DNA of 64,000 bases from Xylanibacter ruminicola (GCF_900107775.1 NZ_FNRF01000002.1:685129-749128), one strand, 5' to 3'; shown: positions 49,947 to 59,226, numbered from the stretch's first letter. A program made the numbers and translations. Notes: generated by a model from the sequence alone, not told the origin.

Positions 49947-51644
49947 TTATTCTTCCATCAATTTACGGTAACGGGCGCGTTTGGGCTCCTCTAAGCCTAA
50001 GCGCTGGGCCTTGTTGCTCTCGTACTCACTGTAGTTACCCTCGAAGTAGAACACATTTCCTTCGCCCTCGAAGGCGAGAATGTGTGTACAGATACGATCC
50101 AGGAACCAACGGTCGTGACTGATGATAACGGCACAACCGGCAAAAGCCTCCAGACCTTCCTCGAGTGCACGAAGGGTGTTTACGTCGATATCATTGGTAG
50201 GCTCATCGAGCAACAGCACATTACCTTCCTGTTTCAGGGCAATGGCCAAGTGCAGACGATTACGCTCACCACCTGAGAGCACGCCGCACTTCTTTTCCTG
50301 ATCGGCACCGCTGAAGTTAAAGCGGCTCAGATAAGCACGCACGTTTACATCCTTACCGCCCATACGGATGGTCTCGTTACCCTGACTCACCACCTCGTAA
50401 ACCGACTTGGTGGGGTCGATATCCTTGTGCTGCTGATCCACGTAGCTCAGCTTAACGGTCTCGCCCACGGCAAACGAACCGGCATCGGGCTTGTCCAAGC
50501 CCATAATCAGGCGGAACAACGTGGTTTTACCCGCACCGTTAGGACCAATCACACCTACGATACCGTTTGGTGGCAGGTTGAAATTCAGATCAGTAAACAG
50601 CGTTTTCTCGGGGAACGACTTAGCCACGTGCTCAGCCTCGATCACCTTATTACCCAAACGAGGTCCATTAGGAATAAAGATTTCCAGTTTCTCTTCCTTC
50701 TGCTTCTGCTCCTCGTTCAGCATCATCTCGTACGAGTTCAGACGGGCCTTACCCTTAGCGTGACGAGCCTTGGGCGCCATACGTACCCACTCCAACTCGC
50801 GCTCCAGAGTCTTGCGGCGCTTCGATGCCGATTTCTCTTCCTGTGCCAAACGCTGACTCTTCTGCTCCAGCCAGCTTGAGTAGTTACCCTTCCAGGGGAT
50901 ACCCTCGCCGCGATCCAGTTCCAGAATCCACTCAGCCACATCGTCCAGGAAGTAACGGTCGTGCGTTACGGCAATCACCGTACCCTCGTACTGCTGCAGG
51001 TGCTGCTCCAACCAGTCGATACTCTCAGCATCCAGATGGTTGGTAGGCTCATCGAGCAACAACACATCGGGCTTCTGCAGCAACAAGCGGCACAAAGCCA
51101 CACGGCGGCGCTCACCACCTGAGAGGTTCTTCACGCTCCAGTCACCTGGAGGACAGTTCAGCGCAGCCATCGCGCGATCCAGCTTCGAGTCCATATTCCA
51201 GGCATCGGTGGCGTCGATGATATCCTGCAGTTCAGCCTGGCGCTGCATCAGCTTATCCATCTTATCGGCATCCTCGTAATATTCTGGTAATCCGAACTTT
51301 ACGTTTATCTCATCGTACTCAGCCAGCGCGTCGTACACGTGCTGCACGCCTTCCATCACGTTCTCCTTCACCGTTTTCTCCTCGTTCAGCGGTGGTTCCT
51401 GTGGCAGATAGCCCACGCTGTAGCCTGGACTCCACACCACATTTCCCTGATACTGCTGATCCAGTCCGGCGATAATCTTCATCAACGTAGATTTACCAGC
51501 ACCATTCAAACCGATGATACCGATCTTAGCGCCATAGAAAAAGCTCAGGTAGATGTTTTTGAGTACTTGTTTCTGATTTTGCTGGATAGTTTTGCTCACG
51601 CCTACCATCGAGAAAATCACTTTCTTATCGTCAACTGTTGCCAT
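49947..51644 (-). CDS. ettA: Energy-dependent translational throttle protein EttA (ABC-F)
   Basis: 565 residues from the ATG at 51644 (MATVDDKKVIFSMVGVSK); upstream in-frame codons are not needed. Two ABC domains without membrane segments: Walker A GLNGAGKSTL, signature LSGGERRRVAL, Walker B LLLDEPTNHLDAES; then GPNGAGKTTL, LSGGERNRLHL and LLLDEPTNDIDVNT. EttA binds the ribosomal E site and gates the first peptide bond according to ADP/ATP ratio. Twelve bases separate it from the permease, so the two may share a transcript. Confidence 0.93.
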   Translation of the reverse strand: MATVDDKKVIFSMVGVSKTIQQNQKQVLKNIYLSFFYGAKIGIIGLNGAGKSTLMKIIAGLDQQYQGNVVWSPGYSVGYLPQEPPLNEEKTVKENVMEGVQHVYDALAEYDEINVKFGLPEYYEDADKMDKLMQRQAELQDIIDATDAWNMDSKLDRAMAALNCPPGDWSVKNLSGGERRRVALCRLLLQKPDVLLLDEPTNHLDAESIDWLEQHLQQYEGTVIAVTHDRYFLDDVAEWILELDRGEGIPWKGNYSSWLEQKSQRLAQEEKSASKRRKTLERELEWVRMAPKARHAKGKARLNSYEMMLNEEQKQKEEKLEIFIPNGPRLGNKVIEAEHVAKSFPEKTLFTDLNFNLPPNGIVGVIGPNGAGKTTLFRLIMGLDKPDAGSFAVGETVKLSYVDQQHKDIDPTKSVYEVVSQGNETIRMGGKDVNVRAYLSRFNFSGADQEKKCGVLSGGERNRLHLAIALKQEGNVLLLDEPTNDIDVNTLRALEEGLEAFAGCAVIISHDRWFLDRICTHILAFEGEGNVFYFEGNYSEYESNKAQRLGLEEPKRARYRKLMEE

Positions 51645-51713
51645 ATTGATTTTTGTTATTTGGCGCAAATTTACTAAAAATCCTTGAATTGTGCTTTGTT
51701 TTCAGCAAATTTC

Positions 51714-51744
51714 TTTGCCAAACAGATTATTTTGCCTATTTTTG
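51714..51744 (+). promoter_or_regulatory. Promoter of the Dabb gene
   Basis: -33 TTTG (51714-51717), 19-bp spacer, -7 TATTTTTG (51737-51744): a full match to the Bacteroidota housekeeping promoter pattern, 30 bp before the ATG. Confidence 0.75.
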
Positions 51745-51773
51745 CACCTAACAAACATTAAATATTAAAGGTT

Positions 51774-52079
51774 ATGGTAAAGCATATTATTCTTTGGACA
51801 TTGAATCCAGAACTGAGTGAAGAGGAGAAGCAGACCGTTAAGGCAGGTATCAAAGCTGGCCTTGAGGGATTGGTAGGTAAGGTTCCCGGACTGCTCGATG
51901 TTAAGGTTCATATCGATGGCCGTCTGGCTTCATCAAATGCCGACGTGATGCTCGACAGCACGCTCGAAAGCGAAGAAGCGCTGAAGGGCTATGCCGTTCA
52001 CCCCGAGCATGTAGCCGTAGCCAACGGTAAAGTTCGTCCTTACACCGTTCAGCGCTCCTGCCTCGATTTCGAGATTTAA
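51774..52079 (+). CDS. Dabb-domain (stress-responsive A/B barrel) protein
   Basis: 101 residues. The family is recognised from MVKHIILWTLNPELSEEEKQ at the start, VPGLLDVKVHIDGRLASSNA in the middle, and EALKGYAVHPEHVAVANGKV near the end. Dabb proteins are small dimeric alpha/beta barrels of mostly unknown role. It has its own promoter and converges on the hydroxyacid dehydrogenase gene, with their 3' ends overlapping by 4 bp. Confidence 0.9.
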   Translation: MVKHIILWTLNPELSEEEKQTVKAGIKAGLEGLVGKVPGLLDVKVHIDGRLASSNADVMLDSTLESEEALKGYAVHPEHVAVANGKVRPYTVQRSCLDFEI

Positions 52080-53020
52080 ATCACGTTCTGTGGTTTTCCG
52101 CTTATAAAGCAACGTACATTTTCGGTTGCTATCTGTATCAGTCGCACTCTTGCTTCGGTGCTTGCCCAAGCAATGTGCGGCGTGATATAAGCGTTGGGTT
52201 GCTTCTGCAGTTTATTATCGGCAGCAGGTGGTTCAACCGTCATCACATCGGCACAGAAGGCACCCAGTCGTCCTGAGGCCAGCGCCTCGGCCACAGCATC
52301 GTCATCAATCAGCGGTCCGCGACCGGTATTAATCAGGATGGCCGATGGCTTCATCTTCTTCAGGCTCTCTTTATTAATAAGGTGACGCGTGCTGTCGGTT
52401 AACGGACAGTGCAGCGACAGCACATCGACGGTAGCCAACAGCTCGTCCAAGCCCACTTTCTCGATACCGGCGGGCAGCACCTCTTTACTGCTGAAGGCCT
52501 TTACCTTCATGCCGAAGGCCAACGCAATCTGGGCCACGCGCATACCGATATTTCCCAAGCCCACAATACCGAATGTCTTACCGGCCAGCTCTGTAATCGG
52601 CGCATCCCAGTAGCAGAAGTCCTTACTCCTGCTCCACTTGCCCTCGCGGTTCTGCTGGGCATAATGCTCTGTGCGGTTAGTCACCGTGAGCAGATGCGAG
52701 AACACCATCTGTGCCACGCTCTCGGTGCTGTAAGCGGGCACATTGGTTACCACAATGCCGCGCTCGTGTGCCGCCTCGATATCCACCACGTTGTAGCCCG
52801 TTGCCAGCACGCCGATATACTTCAGCTGTGGCAACTGTGCGATCACTTCGCGTGTCATCAGCACCTTGTTGGTTAACACCACGTCGGCCTCAGCCGCACG
52901 CACTACCGTCTCTTGGGGCGCCGTACGCTCATACACCGTCACATCGCCCAACTTCTCCAGCTCGTTCCACGACAAATCGCCAGGATTAGCTGTGTACCCG
53001 TCAAGAATTACTATTTTCAT
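52076..53020 (-). CDS. D-2-hydroxyacid dehydrogenase (glycerate dehydrogenase type)
   Basis: About 314 residues from the ATG at 53020 (MKIVILDGYTANPGDLSWNE). NAD-binding GLGNIGMRVAQIALAFGMKV; catalytic Arg in NTGRGPLIDD, Glu region TVEPPAADN and His in YITPHIAWAS. It reduces 2-oxoacids such as hydroxypyruvate to the D-hydroxyacid; substrate is inferred from closeness to HprA-like enzymes. A promoter box TATCTTTG (minus strand, 53041-53048) lies just upstream. Divergent from the next gene within 76 bp. Confidence 0.9.
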   Translation of the reverse strand: MKIVILDGYTANPGDLSWNELEKLGDVTVYERTAPQETVVRAAEADVVLTNKVLMTREVIAQLPQLKYIGVLATGYNVVDIEAAHERGIVVTNVPAYSTESVAQMVFSHLLTVTNRTEHYAQQNREGKWSRSKDFCYWDAPITELAGKTFGIVGLGNIGMRVAQIALAFGMKVKAFSSKEVLPAGIEKVGLDELLATVDVLSLHCPLTDSTRHLINKESLKKMKPSAILINTGRGPLIDDDAVAEALASGRLGAFCADVMTVEPPAADNKLQKQPNAYITPHIAWASTEARVRLIQIATENVRCFISGKPQNVI

Positions 53021-53040
53021 TGTTGTGTTAGAATTTGGTG

Positions 53041-53048
53041 CAAAGATA
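53041..53048 (-). promoter_or_regulatory. -7 promoter box for the hydroxyacid dehydrogenase gene
   Basis: TATCTTTG followed by CACC on the minus strand, 20 bp before the ATG at 53020. Confidence 0.65.
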
Positions 53049-53057
53049 CAATTTTTT

Positions 53058-53088
53058 TTTGTAATTTGCCAGAAAAGAATTAATTTTG
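53058..53088 (+). promoter_or_regulatory. Promoter almost abutting the ATG of the 176-residue gene
   Basis: -33 TTTG (53058-53061), 19-bp spacer, -7 TAATTTTG (53081-53088), then CACCCGAA and the ATG at 53097. The predicted leader is only a few nucleotides. Confidence 0.7.
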
Positions 53089-53096
53089 CACCCGAA

Positions 53097-53627
53097 ATGG
53101 AAAAATTTGAAGAACAATTACGTAATGATCTGCACCAGTTTCTGCAGAGTTTGAACGAGGTAGATGAGCGCATGCCCGAGTGCCCCGATGTAGAAGACAA
53201 GTGGGAGGAGATAGCCAAGGCTTATCTCCCCGATGGCATTCGCGAGTTTCAGGCTTACCCTTCGGCCTCGTTGGGTTGGATGATGTATATCGGTCTGGCT
53301 GTAGCCAAGATGTGGGATACCGAATGGGAGATCTACTCGAAAGTAGAAGACCTGTATGCTTACATGCGCGACAAGCGCGGCTACGATGCGATGGACGAAT
53401 ACATCCGTGAGGAAGTGCTCCTGCTGCAGGGCGACGATTACACCGCTTTGGAAAAGCTCACCGGCGAGTGCGCCCAGCGTGTTTACAACGCACTAATGCA
53501 CCAGCACCTGGAGCCCGGCACTAAAGAGGCCTTTAACGGTTATGTGAGTTGCTTGCACCAGCTATACCTGATGGGTGCCGCCGTGCAGCTTAAGCGTATG
53601 GGCTATCACATGACCAAGGTGCAGTAA
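53097..53627 (+). CDS. Conserved Bacteroidota protein of unknown function
   Basis: 176 residues from the ATG at 53097 (MEKFEEQLRNDLHQFLQSLN). Acidic, helical and soluble. Landmarks are DKWEEIAKAYLPDGIREF, YPSASLGWMMYIGLAVAKMW and a C-terminal half of regular helices. I recall similar short proteins across Prevotella and Bacteroides but no assigned function. No signal peptide or membrane segment. The frame is open further upstream, but the promoter at 53058-53088 fixes the start. A bidirectional terminator follows. Confidence 0.75.
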   Translation: MEKFEEQLRNDLHQFLQSLNEVDERMPECPDVEDKWEEIAKAYLPDGIREFQAYPSASLGWMMYIGLAVAKMWDTEWEIYSKVEDLYAYMRDKRGYDAMDEYIREEVLLLQGDDYTALEKLTGECAQRVYNALMHQHLEPGTKEAFNGYVSCLHQLYLMGAAVQLKRMGYHMTKVQ

Positions 53628-53660
53628 GTCCCCCGCTCTCTTGCTGATAACAAAAAAAAT

Positions 53661-53690
53661 AAGCCCCGCCAATTGGCGAGGCTTAAATTT
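53661..53690. terminator. Bidirectional hairpin terminator
   Basis: AAGCCCCGCC AATT GGCGAGGCTT with flanking A and T runs, between convergent genes ending at 53627 and 53710. Confidence 0.85.
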
Positions 53691-53709
53691 TAATATCTCA
53701 AGAAATGAT

Positions 53710-54726
53710 TTATTTCTTATTCAGGGCGAGGTCGATAGCAACTGCTACAGAAACAGTAGCACCTACCATTGGGTTATTACCCATACCCAGGAATCCCATC
53801 ATCTCAACGTGAGCAGGAACAGAAGAAGAACCTGCGAACTGAGCGTCAGAGTGCATACGACCCATGGTGTCGGTCATACCGTAAGAAGCAGGACCAGCAG
53901 CCATGTTATCTGGGTGCAGAGTACGACCAGTACCACCACCAGAAGCTACTGAGAAGTAAGGCTTACCAGCGAGTACGCGCTCCTTCTTGTAAGTACCAGC
54001 TACTGGGTGCTGGAAACGTGTTGGGTTTGTAGAGTTACCAGTGATAGAAACGTCAACGTTCTCCTTCCACAGGATAGCTACACCCTCACGTACGTCGTCA
54101 GCGCCATAGCACTTAACCTTCAGACGGCTAGGATTGTTACCGTAAGGAACCTCCTTAACCACGTTCAGATCACCAGTGAAGTAATCGAACTTAGTCTGTA
54201 CGTATGTGAAACCGTTGATACGGCTGATGATCTGAGCAGCGTCCTTACCAAGACCGTTCAGGATAACGCGCAGAGGATTCTTACGAACCTTGTTAGCCAT
54301 CTCAGCAATCTTGATAGCACCCTCAGCAGCAGCGAAGCTCTCGTGACCAGCGAGGAAAGCGAAGCACTCAGTCTCCTCACGGAGCAGACGAGCGGCGAGG
54401 TTACCGTGACCGATACCTACCTTACGATCGTCGGCTACTGATCCGGGGATACAGAAGCTCTGCAGACCGATACCGATAGCCTCAGCAGCCTCGGCAGCTG
54501 TCTTAACACCCTTCTTGATGGCGATAGCAGCACCACAAACATATGCCCATTTAGCGTTCTCGAAGCAGATCAGCTGTGTGTCCTCACACATCTGATATGG
54601 ATCGATACCAGCCTTTTCACAAATCTCATTGGCCTCCTCGATAGAGTTGATGCCATTCTCCTTCAGAGCAGCAAGAACCTGGTTGATACGGCGCTCCTGA
54701 CTCTCAAACTGTACTTTTCTAATCAT
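53710..54726 (-). CDS. GGGtGRT protein
   Basis: 338 residues. It carries the motif that names this uncharacterised family, SGGGTGRTLHPDNMAAGPAS, at about residue 260. The rest is soluble with no recognised catalytic site. In many Bacteroidota and Firmicutes it lies next to a NifU-like iron-sulfur scaffold, as here (15 bp apart, same strand), so a role linked to iron-sulfur clusters or a metalloenzyme is plausible. The N-terminus (ALKENGINSIEEANEICEKA) resembles a helical-bundle domain. Function remains unknown. Confidence 0.9.
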   Translation of the reverse strand: MIRKVQFESQERRINQVLAALKENGINSIEEANEICEKAGIDPYQMCEDTQLICFENAKWAYVCGAAIAIKKGVKTAAEAAEAIGIGLQSFCIPGSVADDRKVGIGHGNLAARLLREETECFAFLAGHESFAAAEGAIKIAEMANKVRKNPLRVILNGLGKDAAQIISRINGFTYVQTKFDYFTGDLNVVKEVPYGNNPSRLKVKCYGADDVREGVAILWKENVDVSITGNSTNPTRFQHPVAGTYKKERVLAGKPYFSVASGGGTGRTLHPDNMAAGPASYGMTDTMGRMHSDAQFAGSSSVPAHVEMMGFLGMGNNPMVGATVSVAVAIDLALNKK

Positions 54727-54741
54727 TGTCGTATCCTCCTA

Positions 54742-55443
54742 TTATTCTTTACGTGGATCAATAGCCTTAACTGCACCCTGCTCCTCGGTTGTACGACCGT
54801 AAGAACCAGTGAACTTCTTCATAGCCTCGTTGGCGTCCATACCGTTCTTGATGGCCTCCATCATCTTGCCGAGGTGTACATACTCGTAACCGCAAACCTC
54901 GTTGTTAGCATCGAGGTACTGCTTTGTGATGTAACCCTCAGTGAGCTCGAGGTAACGTGTACCCTTAGCAACGGTGCCATAAAGTGTACCAGTCTGTGAA
55001 CGAAGACCCTTACCGAGGTCCTCAAGACCAGCGCCGATAGCCAGACCGCCCTCAGAGAAAGCACTCTGTGTACGTCCGTAAACAATCTGCAGGAAAAGCT
55101 CGCGCATAGCGGTGTTGATAGCATCGCAAACGAGGTCGGTGTTCAGAGCCTCGAGGATGGTCTTACCAGGCAGAATCTCAGAAGCCATAGCAGCTGAGTG
55201 AGTCATACCAGTACATCCGATGGTCTCAACAAGAGCCTCCTGGATCACACCGTCCTTAACGTTCAGGCTCAGCTTGCAGGCACCCTGCTGAGGTGCGCAC
55301 CAGCCAATACCGTGGGTGTAACCAGAAATTTCCTTGATTTCCTTTACTGCTACCCATTTGCCCTCCTCGGGGATAGGTGCAGGTCCATGGTAAGCGCCCT
55401 TACAAACGCTACACATGTTCTCCACTTCTTTTGAATAAATCAT
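54742..55443 (-). CDS. NifU-like iron-sulfur cluster assembly scaffold protein
   Basis: Up to 233 residues; a second ATG at 55416 (MCSVCKGAYHGPAP) is an equally good start. N-terminal CSVCKG cysteines, GWCAPQQGACKLSLNVKDGV and VETIGCTGMTHSAAMASEIL supply cysteines typical of NifU_N scaffolds that build clusters before transfer. It probably forms a two-gene operon with the GGGtGRT gene. This variant differs from the classic SUF/ISC scaffold in having an N-terminal CxxC pair. Partner proteins unknown. Confidence 0.85.
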   Translation of the reverse strand: MIYSKEVENMCSVCKGAYHGPAPIPEEGKWVAVKEIKEISGYTHGIGWCAPQQGACKLSLNVKDGVIQEALVETIGCTGMTHSAAMASEILPGKTILEALNTDLVCDAINTAMRELFLQIVYGRTQSAFSEGGLAIGAGLEDLGKGLRSQTGTLYGTVAKGTRYLELTEGYITKQYLDANNEVCGYEYVHLGKMMEAIKNGMDANEAMKKFTGSYGRTTEEQGAVKAIDPRKE

Positions 55444-55572
55444 TGATAATAAAACATTTAAATGTTAAACAACTTAATATATCCTTCTTTTTGACCTACA
55501 AAATTACGCCAATTATTTGATATTACCCCTTTTATGGTATATCATTTAGGAATTATTAACCAACTTGTGGTA

Positions 55573-57663
55573 TTATAGACCTCTATACTTCAGGAAACCT
55601 GAAGCGTCGGGGTTCTTCATGCCTGTAAAGTCGGTAAACATCTCCATCTGGTCCTTGGTGTTACCGCGACTCAGCACCTTCTGACGGAAGGCCTCACCGG
55701 TCTCGGGTTTCAAGGCGCCCAGCTTCTCAAAGGTATCGGCCACGTTGCAGGCCAGCACCTCGGTCCACAGATAGCTGTAGTAGCCGGCAGCATAGCCCCC
55801 ACCCCAAACATGGTTGAAGTAAGATGTGCTGTAGCGTGGTGGAATCTGGGTATCGTAAAGACCGATCTTCTTCAGCGCGTCGATTTCGAACTGCGCAGCG
55901 TCGTCGGCTGTAGGTATCTCGTTTACAGAAAGATGGTGCCAAGCCAGATCCAGACAGGTAGCAGCCAGGTTCTCGCCCAGGGCGTAGGCTGTCTGGAAGT
56001 TAATGCTCTTCAGCATCTTCTCCTTCAGGTCGGCAGGCATAGGCTCACCGGTAACAGCGTGCTTGGCGTAGTGGTCGAAGATCTCGGGAATCGAGGCGAA
56101 ACTCTCGTTGAACTGCGATGGCATCTCCACAAAGTCGCGAGCCACAGCGGTACCGCTCAGGGTGTTGTAGTAACAGTTAGAGAGCATACCGTGCAGGGCG
56201 TGACCGAACTCATGGAACAGCGTGGTTACCTCGTCCCAGGTAATCAATGTGGGCTGACCCTCGGGTGCCTTGGCATAGTTGGTTACATTATATATAATAG
56301 GCAACTGCTGGCGCAATCCGCTCTGCTTGGCAAAAGCGCTCATCCAGGCACCACCGCGCTTGGTTGGGCGGCGATAAGGATCGCTGTAGAACAAAGCCAG
56401 CATCTTACCGTTCTTATCGCGAACCTCAAACACCTTCATATCGGGATGATAAGTAGGCACATCCTTGCGCTGAATGAAATTCAATCCGTAAACACGATGA
56501 GCAGCGTAGAACACACCATTCACAATCACGCTGTCGATATTAAAATAAGGCTTAACTTCGTCGTCGCTCAGGTTCAGCATCTCCTTCTTCATCTTAGCCG
56601 AATAGTAGAAACGGTCGTAAGGCTGCAGTTTGAAGTTGGGTCCCATCTCCTTGCGGGCAAACTCCTCGATGGCCTTGGTCTCGGCCTGGGCCTTTGGTGT
56701 GTACTCAGCAATCAGCTGCTTCAGGAAGTTGTACACATTGTCAGAGTTTTTAGCCATCGTGCGCTCCAGCGAGTACGAGGCATAGTTCTTATAGCCCATC
56801 AGCTCGGCCTTCTCAGCGCGCAGCTTGGCAATCTCCACTACCAGGGGGAAGGTGTTGTACTGATCAGAGCCGTCGGCACGATGACGTGAAGCCTCGAACA
56901 CACGGCGACGCAGATCGCGGTTTTCCAAGCTACTCAGGATAGCCTGCTGGGTGGTGTTTACAATCACGATAGCGTAAGGAGCCTTACCTCCACGAGTCTC
57001 GGCATCCTTCTTGCACTGGGCAATATCAGCATCGCTCAAACCCTTCAGCTCGTCCTTGCTGTACACCCAAACCACAGCGTTGTTGGTAGCAGCGGGTAGC
57101 ATGTCGCCCCACTGCTGCTGCAGCTCAGATATACGCATATTAATCTGCATCATACGGTCCATCTTGGCATCATCCAGCAGCGCACCCGAACGTACAAAAT
57201 CCTTATATACCACCTCGGTCAGGCGTTTGTCCTCGCCCTTCAGGTTCTTGTACTCGTTGTCGTAAACATATTTCACACGCTTAAACAGCGCCTTGTTGAA
57301 CGAGATCTCGTTCTCCAGCTCAGTCAGCAGCGGTGTCGACTTCTTCTCAGCCTCGGCAATGGCGGGCGTCTTATGTGCGCTGGCCAGGCCCTCGGCTACG
57401 TTCAGCCATTTGTCAAGCTCCAGTCCGCTCTTCTCCAACGCCAGGATGGTGTTCTTGAAGGTGGGCTTCTGCTTGTTGCTTACAATCTTGTTAATCTCCT
57501 GTCGCTTCAGCTTGATAGCCTTCTCGATGGCAGGCAGGTAATCGGTTTCCTTAATCTTGCTGAAATCGGGTGCGCCCTTAGGCAGACCGTCAGCGGCAAA
57601 AGTGGGCAGCATCACAGCTGCAATACTCATCGTCATGAGCGTTTTCTTAAAATCCATATCCAT
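55573..57663 (-). CDS. dcp: M3-family zinc metallopeptidase (dipeptidyl carboxypeptidase Dcp-like)
   Basis: 696 residues with a signal peptide (TLMTMSIAAVMLPTFA). The zinc site is TTLFHEFGHALHGMLSNCYY (HEFGH) near residue 480, with the downstream Glu in VEMPSQFNESFASIPEIF. The length and ending (GMKNPDASGFLKYRGL) match Dcp-like enzymes, which remove dipeptides from peptide C-termini. The signal peptide indicates periplasmic action. It stands as a single gene 24 bp past pyruvate kinase on the same strand. Confidence 0.93.
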   Translation of the reverse strand: MDMDFKKTLMTMSIAAVMLPTFAADGLPKGAPDFSKIKETDYLPAIEKAIKLKRQEINKIVSNKQKPTFKNTILALEKSGLELDKWLNVAEGLASAHKTPAIAEAEKKSTPLLTELENEISFNKALFKRVKYVYDNEYKNLKGEDKRLTEVVYKDFVRSGALLDDAKMDRMMQINMRISELQQQWGDMLPAATNNAVVWVYSKDELKGLSDADIAQCKKDAETRGGKAPYAIVIVNTTQQAILSSLENRDLRRRVFEASRHRADGSDQYNTFPLVVEIAKLRAEKAELMGYKNYASYSLERTMAKNSDNVYNFLKQLIAEYTPKAQAETKAIEEFARKEMGPNFKLQPYDRFYYSAKMKKEMLNLSDDEVKPYFNIDSVIVNGVFYAAHRVYGLNFIQRKDVPTYHPDMKVFEVRDKNGKMLALFYSDPYRRPTKRGGAWMSAFAKQSGLRQQLPIIYNVTNYAKAPEGQPTLITWDEVTTLFHEFGHALHGMLSNCYYNTLSGTAVARDFVEMPSQFNESFASIPEIFDHYAKHAVTGEPMPADLKEKMLKSINFQTAYALGENLAATCLDLAWHHLSVNEIPTADDAAQFEIDALKKIGLYDTQIPPRYSTSYFNHVWGGGYAAGYYSYLWTEVLACNVADTFEKLGALKPETGEAFRQKVLSRGNTKDQMEMFTDFTGMKNPDASGFLKYRGL

Positions 57664-57687
57664 TAATGTTAGTTTATAAAGTAAAGT

Positions 57688-59133
57688 CTACTTATTTGAG
57701 TGTGGCAGGTGGAACTTATACTGGTTGGTCATCACCTCCTTCACGGTGTTAATCTCCAGGAACTTGGTACCGCCACCTTCGCCAACATTTCCGCTCAGGT
57801 AGGCAATCTTATCAGCATCCTGTACGTAACCCTTCTGGCGCAGCATGCGTACAGCCGCATGGAACAGCACCTCGTTGTCGATATGTTCCTTCTGATATAC
57901 AGGGATTACACCGTATGAAAGATTCAGCAGACGCTGCAGTTTATCGTTGTAGCAGATAGCCAGCACAGGGTTAGGACCACGGAAGGCAGCCAGGTTACGG
58001 GCAGTGTCGCCCGAGCTGGCGTCGGTGATAATACCCTTCACACCCAGCTTTTCTGTAGCCTCGATAGCAGAGTGCGCCATAAACTCGCGGATGTCGCAAG
58101 TTGGCGACAGGGGCACCTCGATGTCGTTCTCGCGCATCTTGTCCTTCTCGGCCTGTTCGGCGATAGCGGCCATGGTGCGAACGGCCTCTACAGGATATTT
58201 TCCGCTGGCAGTCTCGCCCGAGAGCATCAGTGCGTCGGTGCGATAGTAGATAGCATTAGCAATATCAGTAACCTCGGCGCGTGTGGGGCGTGGGTTATTA
58301 ATCATGGTGTGCAGCATCTGTGTAGCAACAATTACAGGCTTCTTAGCGCGTACGCACTTGCGGATAATCTGTCGCTGGATACCAGGAATACGCTCGATGG
58401 GCACCTCGATACCCAGGTCGCCACGGGCAATCATGATACCGTACGAAGCCTCGATAATCTCGTCGATATTGTCCACACCCTCCTGGTTCTCGATCTTCGA
58501 GATAATCTTGATGTCGCTGTTGTAGGCATCCAGGATAGCCTGCACGGCACGCACGTCGGCAGCCGAGCGCACAAAGCTGTGAGCAATAAAGTCGATGTCC
58601 TGGTCGATAGCCAGTTTAATGTTCTTGCGGTCCTTCTCGGTCAGCGTAGGCAGTGCGATGTGAACACCGGGCACATTCACACTCTTATGCGAACCCAGCA
58701 CACCGTCGTTCTGCACCTGAGCGATCACAGCGGGACCGTTGATACCGATCACCTTCATGTCGAGTGCACCGTCGTCGAACAGGATATGACAACCCTCGTG
58801 TACGTCGGCAGCAAAGTCGGCATACGACAGGTTAATGATATCGTGCGTGGTATCCATTTCGGGTCGACCGAAAATCTTCACCACATCACCTGTCTTATAG
58901 GCGATGGGTTCGGGGCATCCGGTGGTACGCACCTCCGGACCCTTGGTATCGATAAGGATACCAATGTGGTGGCTCACGCTACGCACATTATTAATAATGT
59001 TTTTAATACCCTGCTCATCGGCATGTGCCGTGTTCATTCTCACTACATTCATGCCTGCCTCGAAGAGACTGCGGATGAAATCCTGATCACATCTTCTGTC
59101 ACTAATGCTAGCTACAATTTTTGTCTGCTTCAT
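57688..59133 (-). CDS. pyk: Pyruvate kinase
   Basis: 481 residues. Converts phosphoenolpyruvate and ADP to pyruvate and ATP. Landmarks: MNVVRMNTAHADEQGI, LIDTKGPEVRT, the ADP/PEP-site Lys in ISKIENQEGV, IMIARGDLGIEVP and the helix PVIVATQMLHTMINNPRPTR. Length fits the standard bacterial form. A -7 box TATCTTTG (59159-59166, minus strand) precedes it by about 26 bp. Divergent from HU. Confidence 0.96.
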   Translation of the reverse strand: MKQTKIVASISDRRCDQDFIRSLFEAGMNVVRMNTAHADEQGIKNIINNVRSVSHHIGILIDTKGPEVRTTGCPEPIAYKTGDVVKIFGRPEMDTTHDIINLSYADFAADVHEGCHILFDDGALDMKVIGINGPAVIAQVQNDGVLGSHKSVNVPGVHIALPTLTEKDRKNIKLAIDQDIDFIAHSFVRSAADVRAVQAILDAYNSDIKIISKIENQEGVDNIDEIIEASYGIMIARGDLGIEVPIERIPGIQRQIIRKCVRAKKPVIVATQMLHTMINNPRPTRAEVTDIANAIYYRTDALMLSGETASGKYPVEAVRTMAAIAEQAEKDKMRENDIEVPLSPTCDIREFMAHSAIEATEKLGVKGIITDASSGDTARNLAAFRGPNPVLAICYNDKLQRLLNLSYGVIPVYQKEHIDNEVLFHAAVRMLRQKGYVQDADKIAYLSGNVGEGGGTKFLEINTVKEVMTNQYKFHLPHSNK

Positions 59134-59158
59134 GTTATTTTTCCTTCATTTTGTGGTG

Positions 59159-59166
59159 CAAAGATA
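59159..59166 (-). promoter_or_regulatory. -7 promoter box for pyk
   Basis: TATCTTTG on the minus strand, followed by CACCACAA, 26 bp before the ATG at 59133. Confidence 0.65.
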
Positions 59167-59226
59167 CAAAAAAACGGCCAAAAAGCGGTGATTTTTGTGA
59201 TTTTTTGAAAAAAAAACGAGAAATAT

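Noticed and set aside
52866-53096. Long N-terminal extension of the 176-residue protein
   Set aside because: The extension overlaps the divergent hydroxyacid dehydrogenase gene and its promoter, and a complete promoter lies directly before the ATG at 53097.
55810-56889. 359-codon plus-strand frame opposite the M3 peptidase gene
   Set aside because: It overlaps a complete, motif-bearing peptidase on the minus strand and has no recognisable domain.
58072-59208. 378-codon plus-strand frame opposite pyruvate kinase
   Set aside because: Antisense shadow of a conserved gene; no family features and it runs through the pyk promoter.
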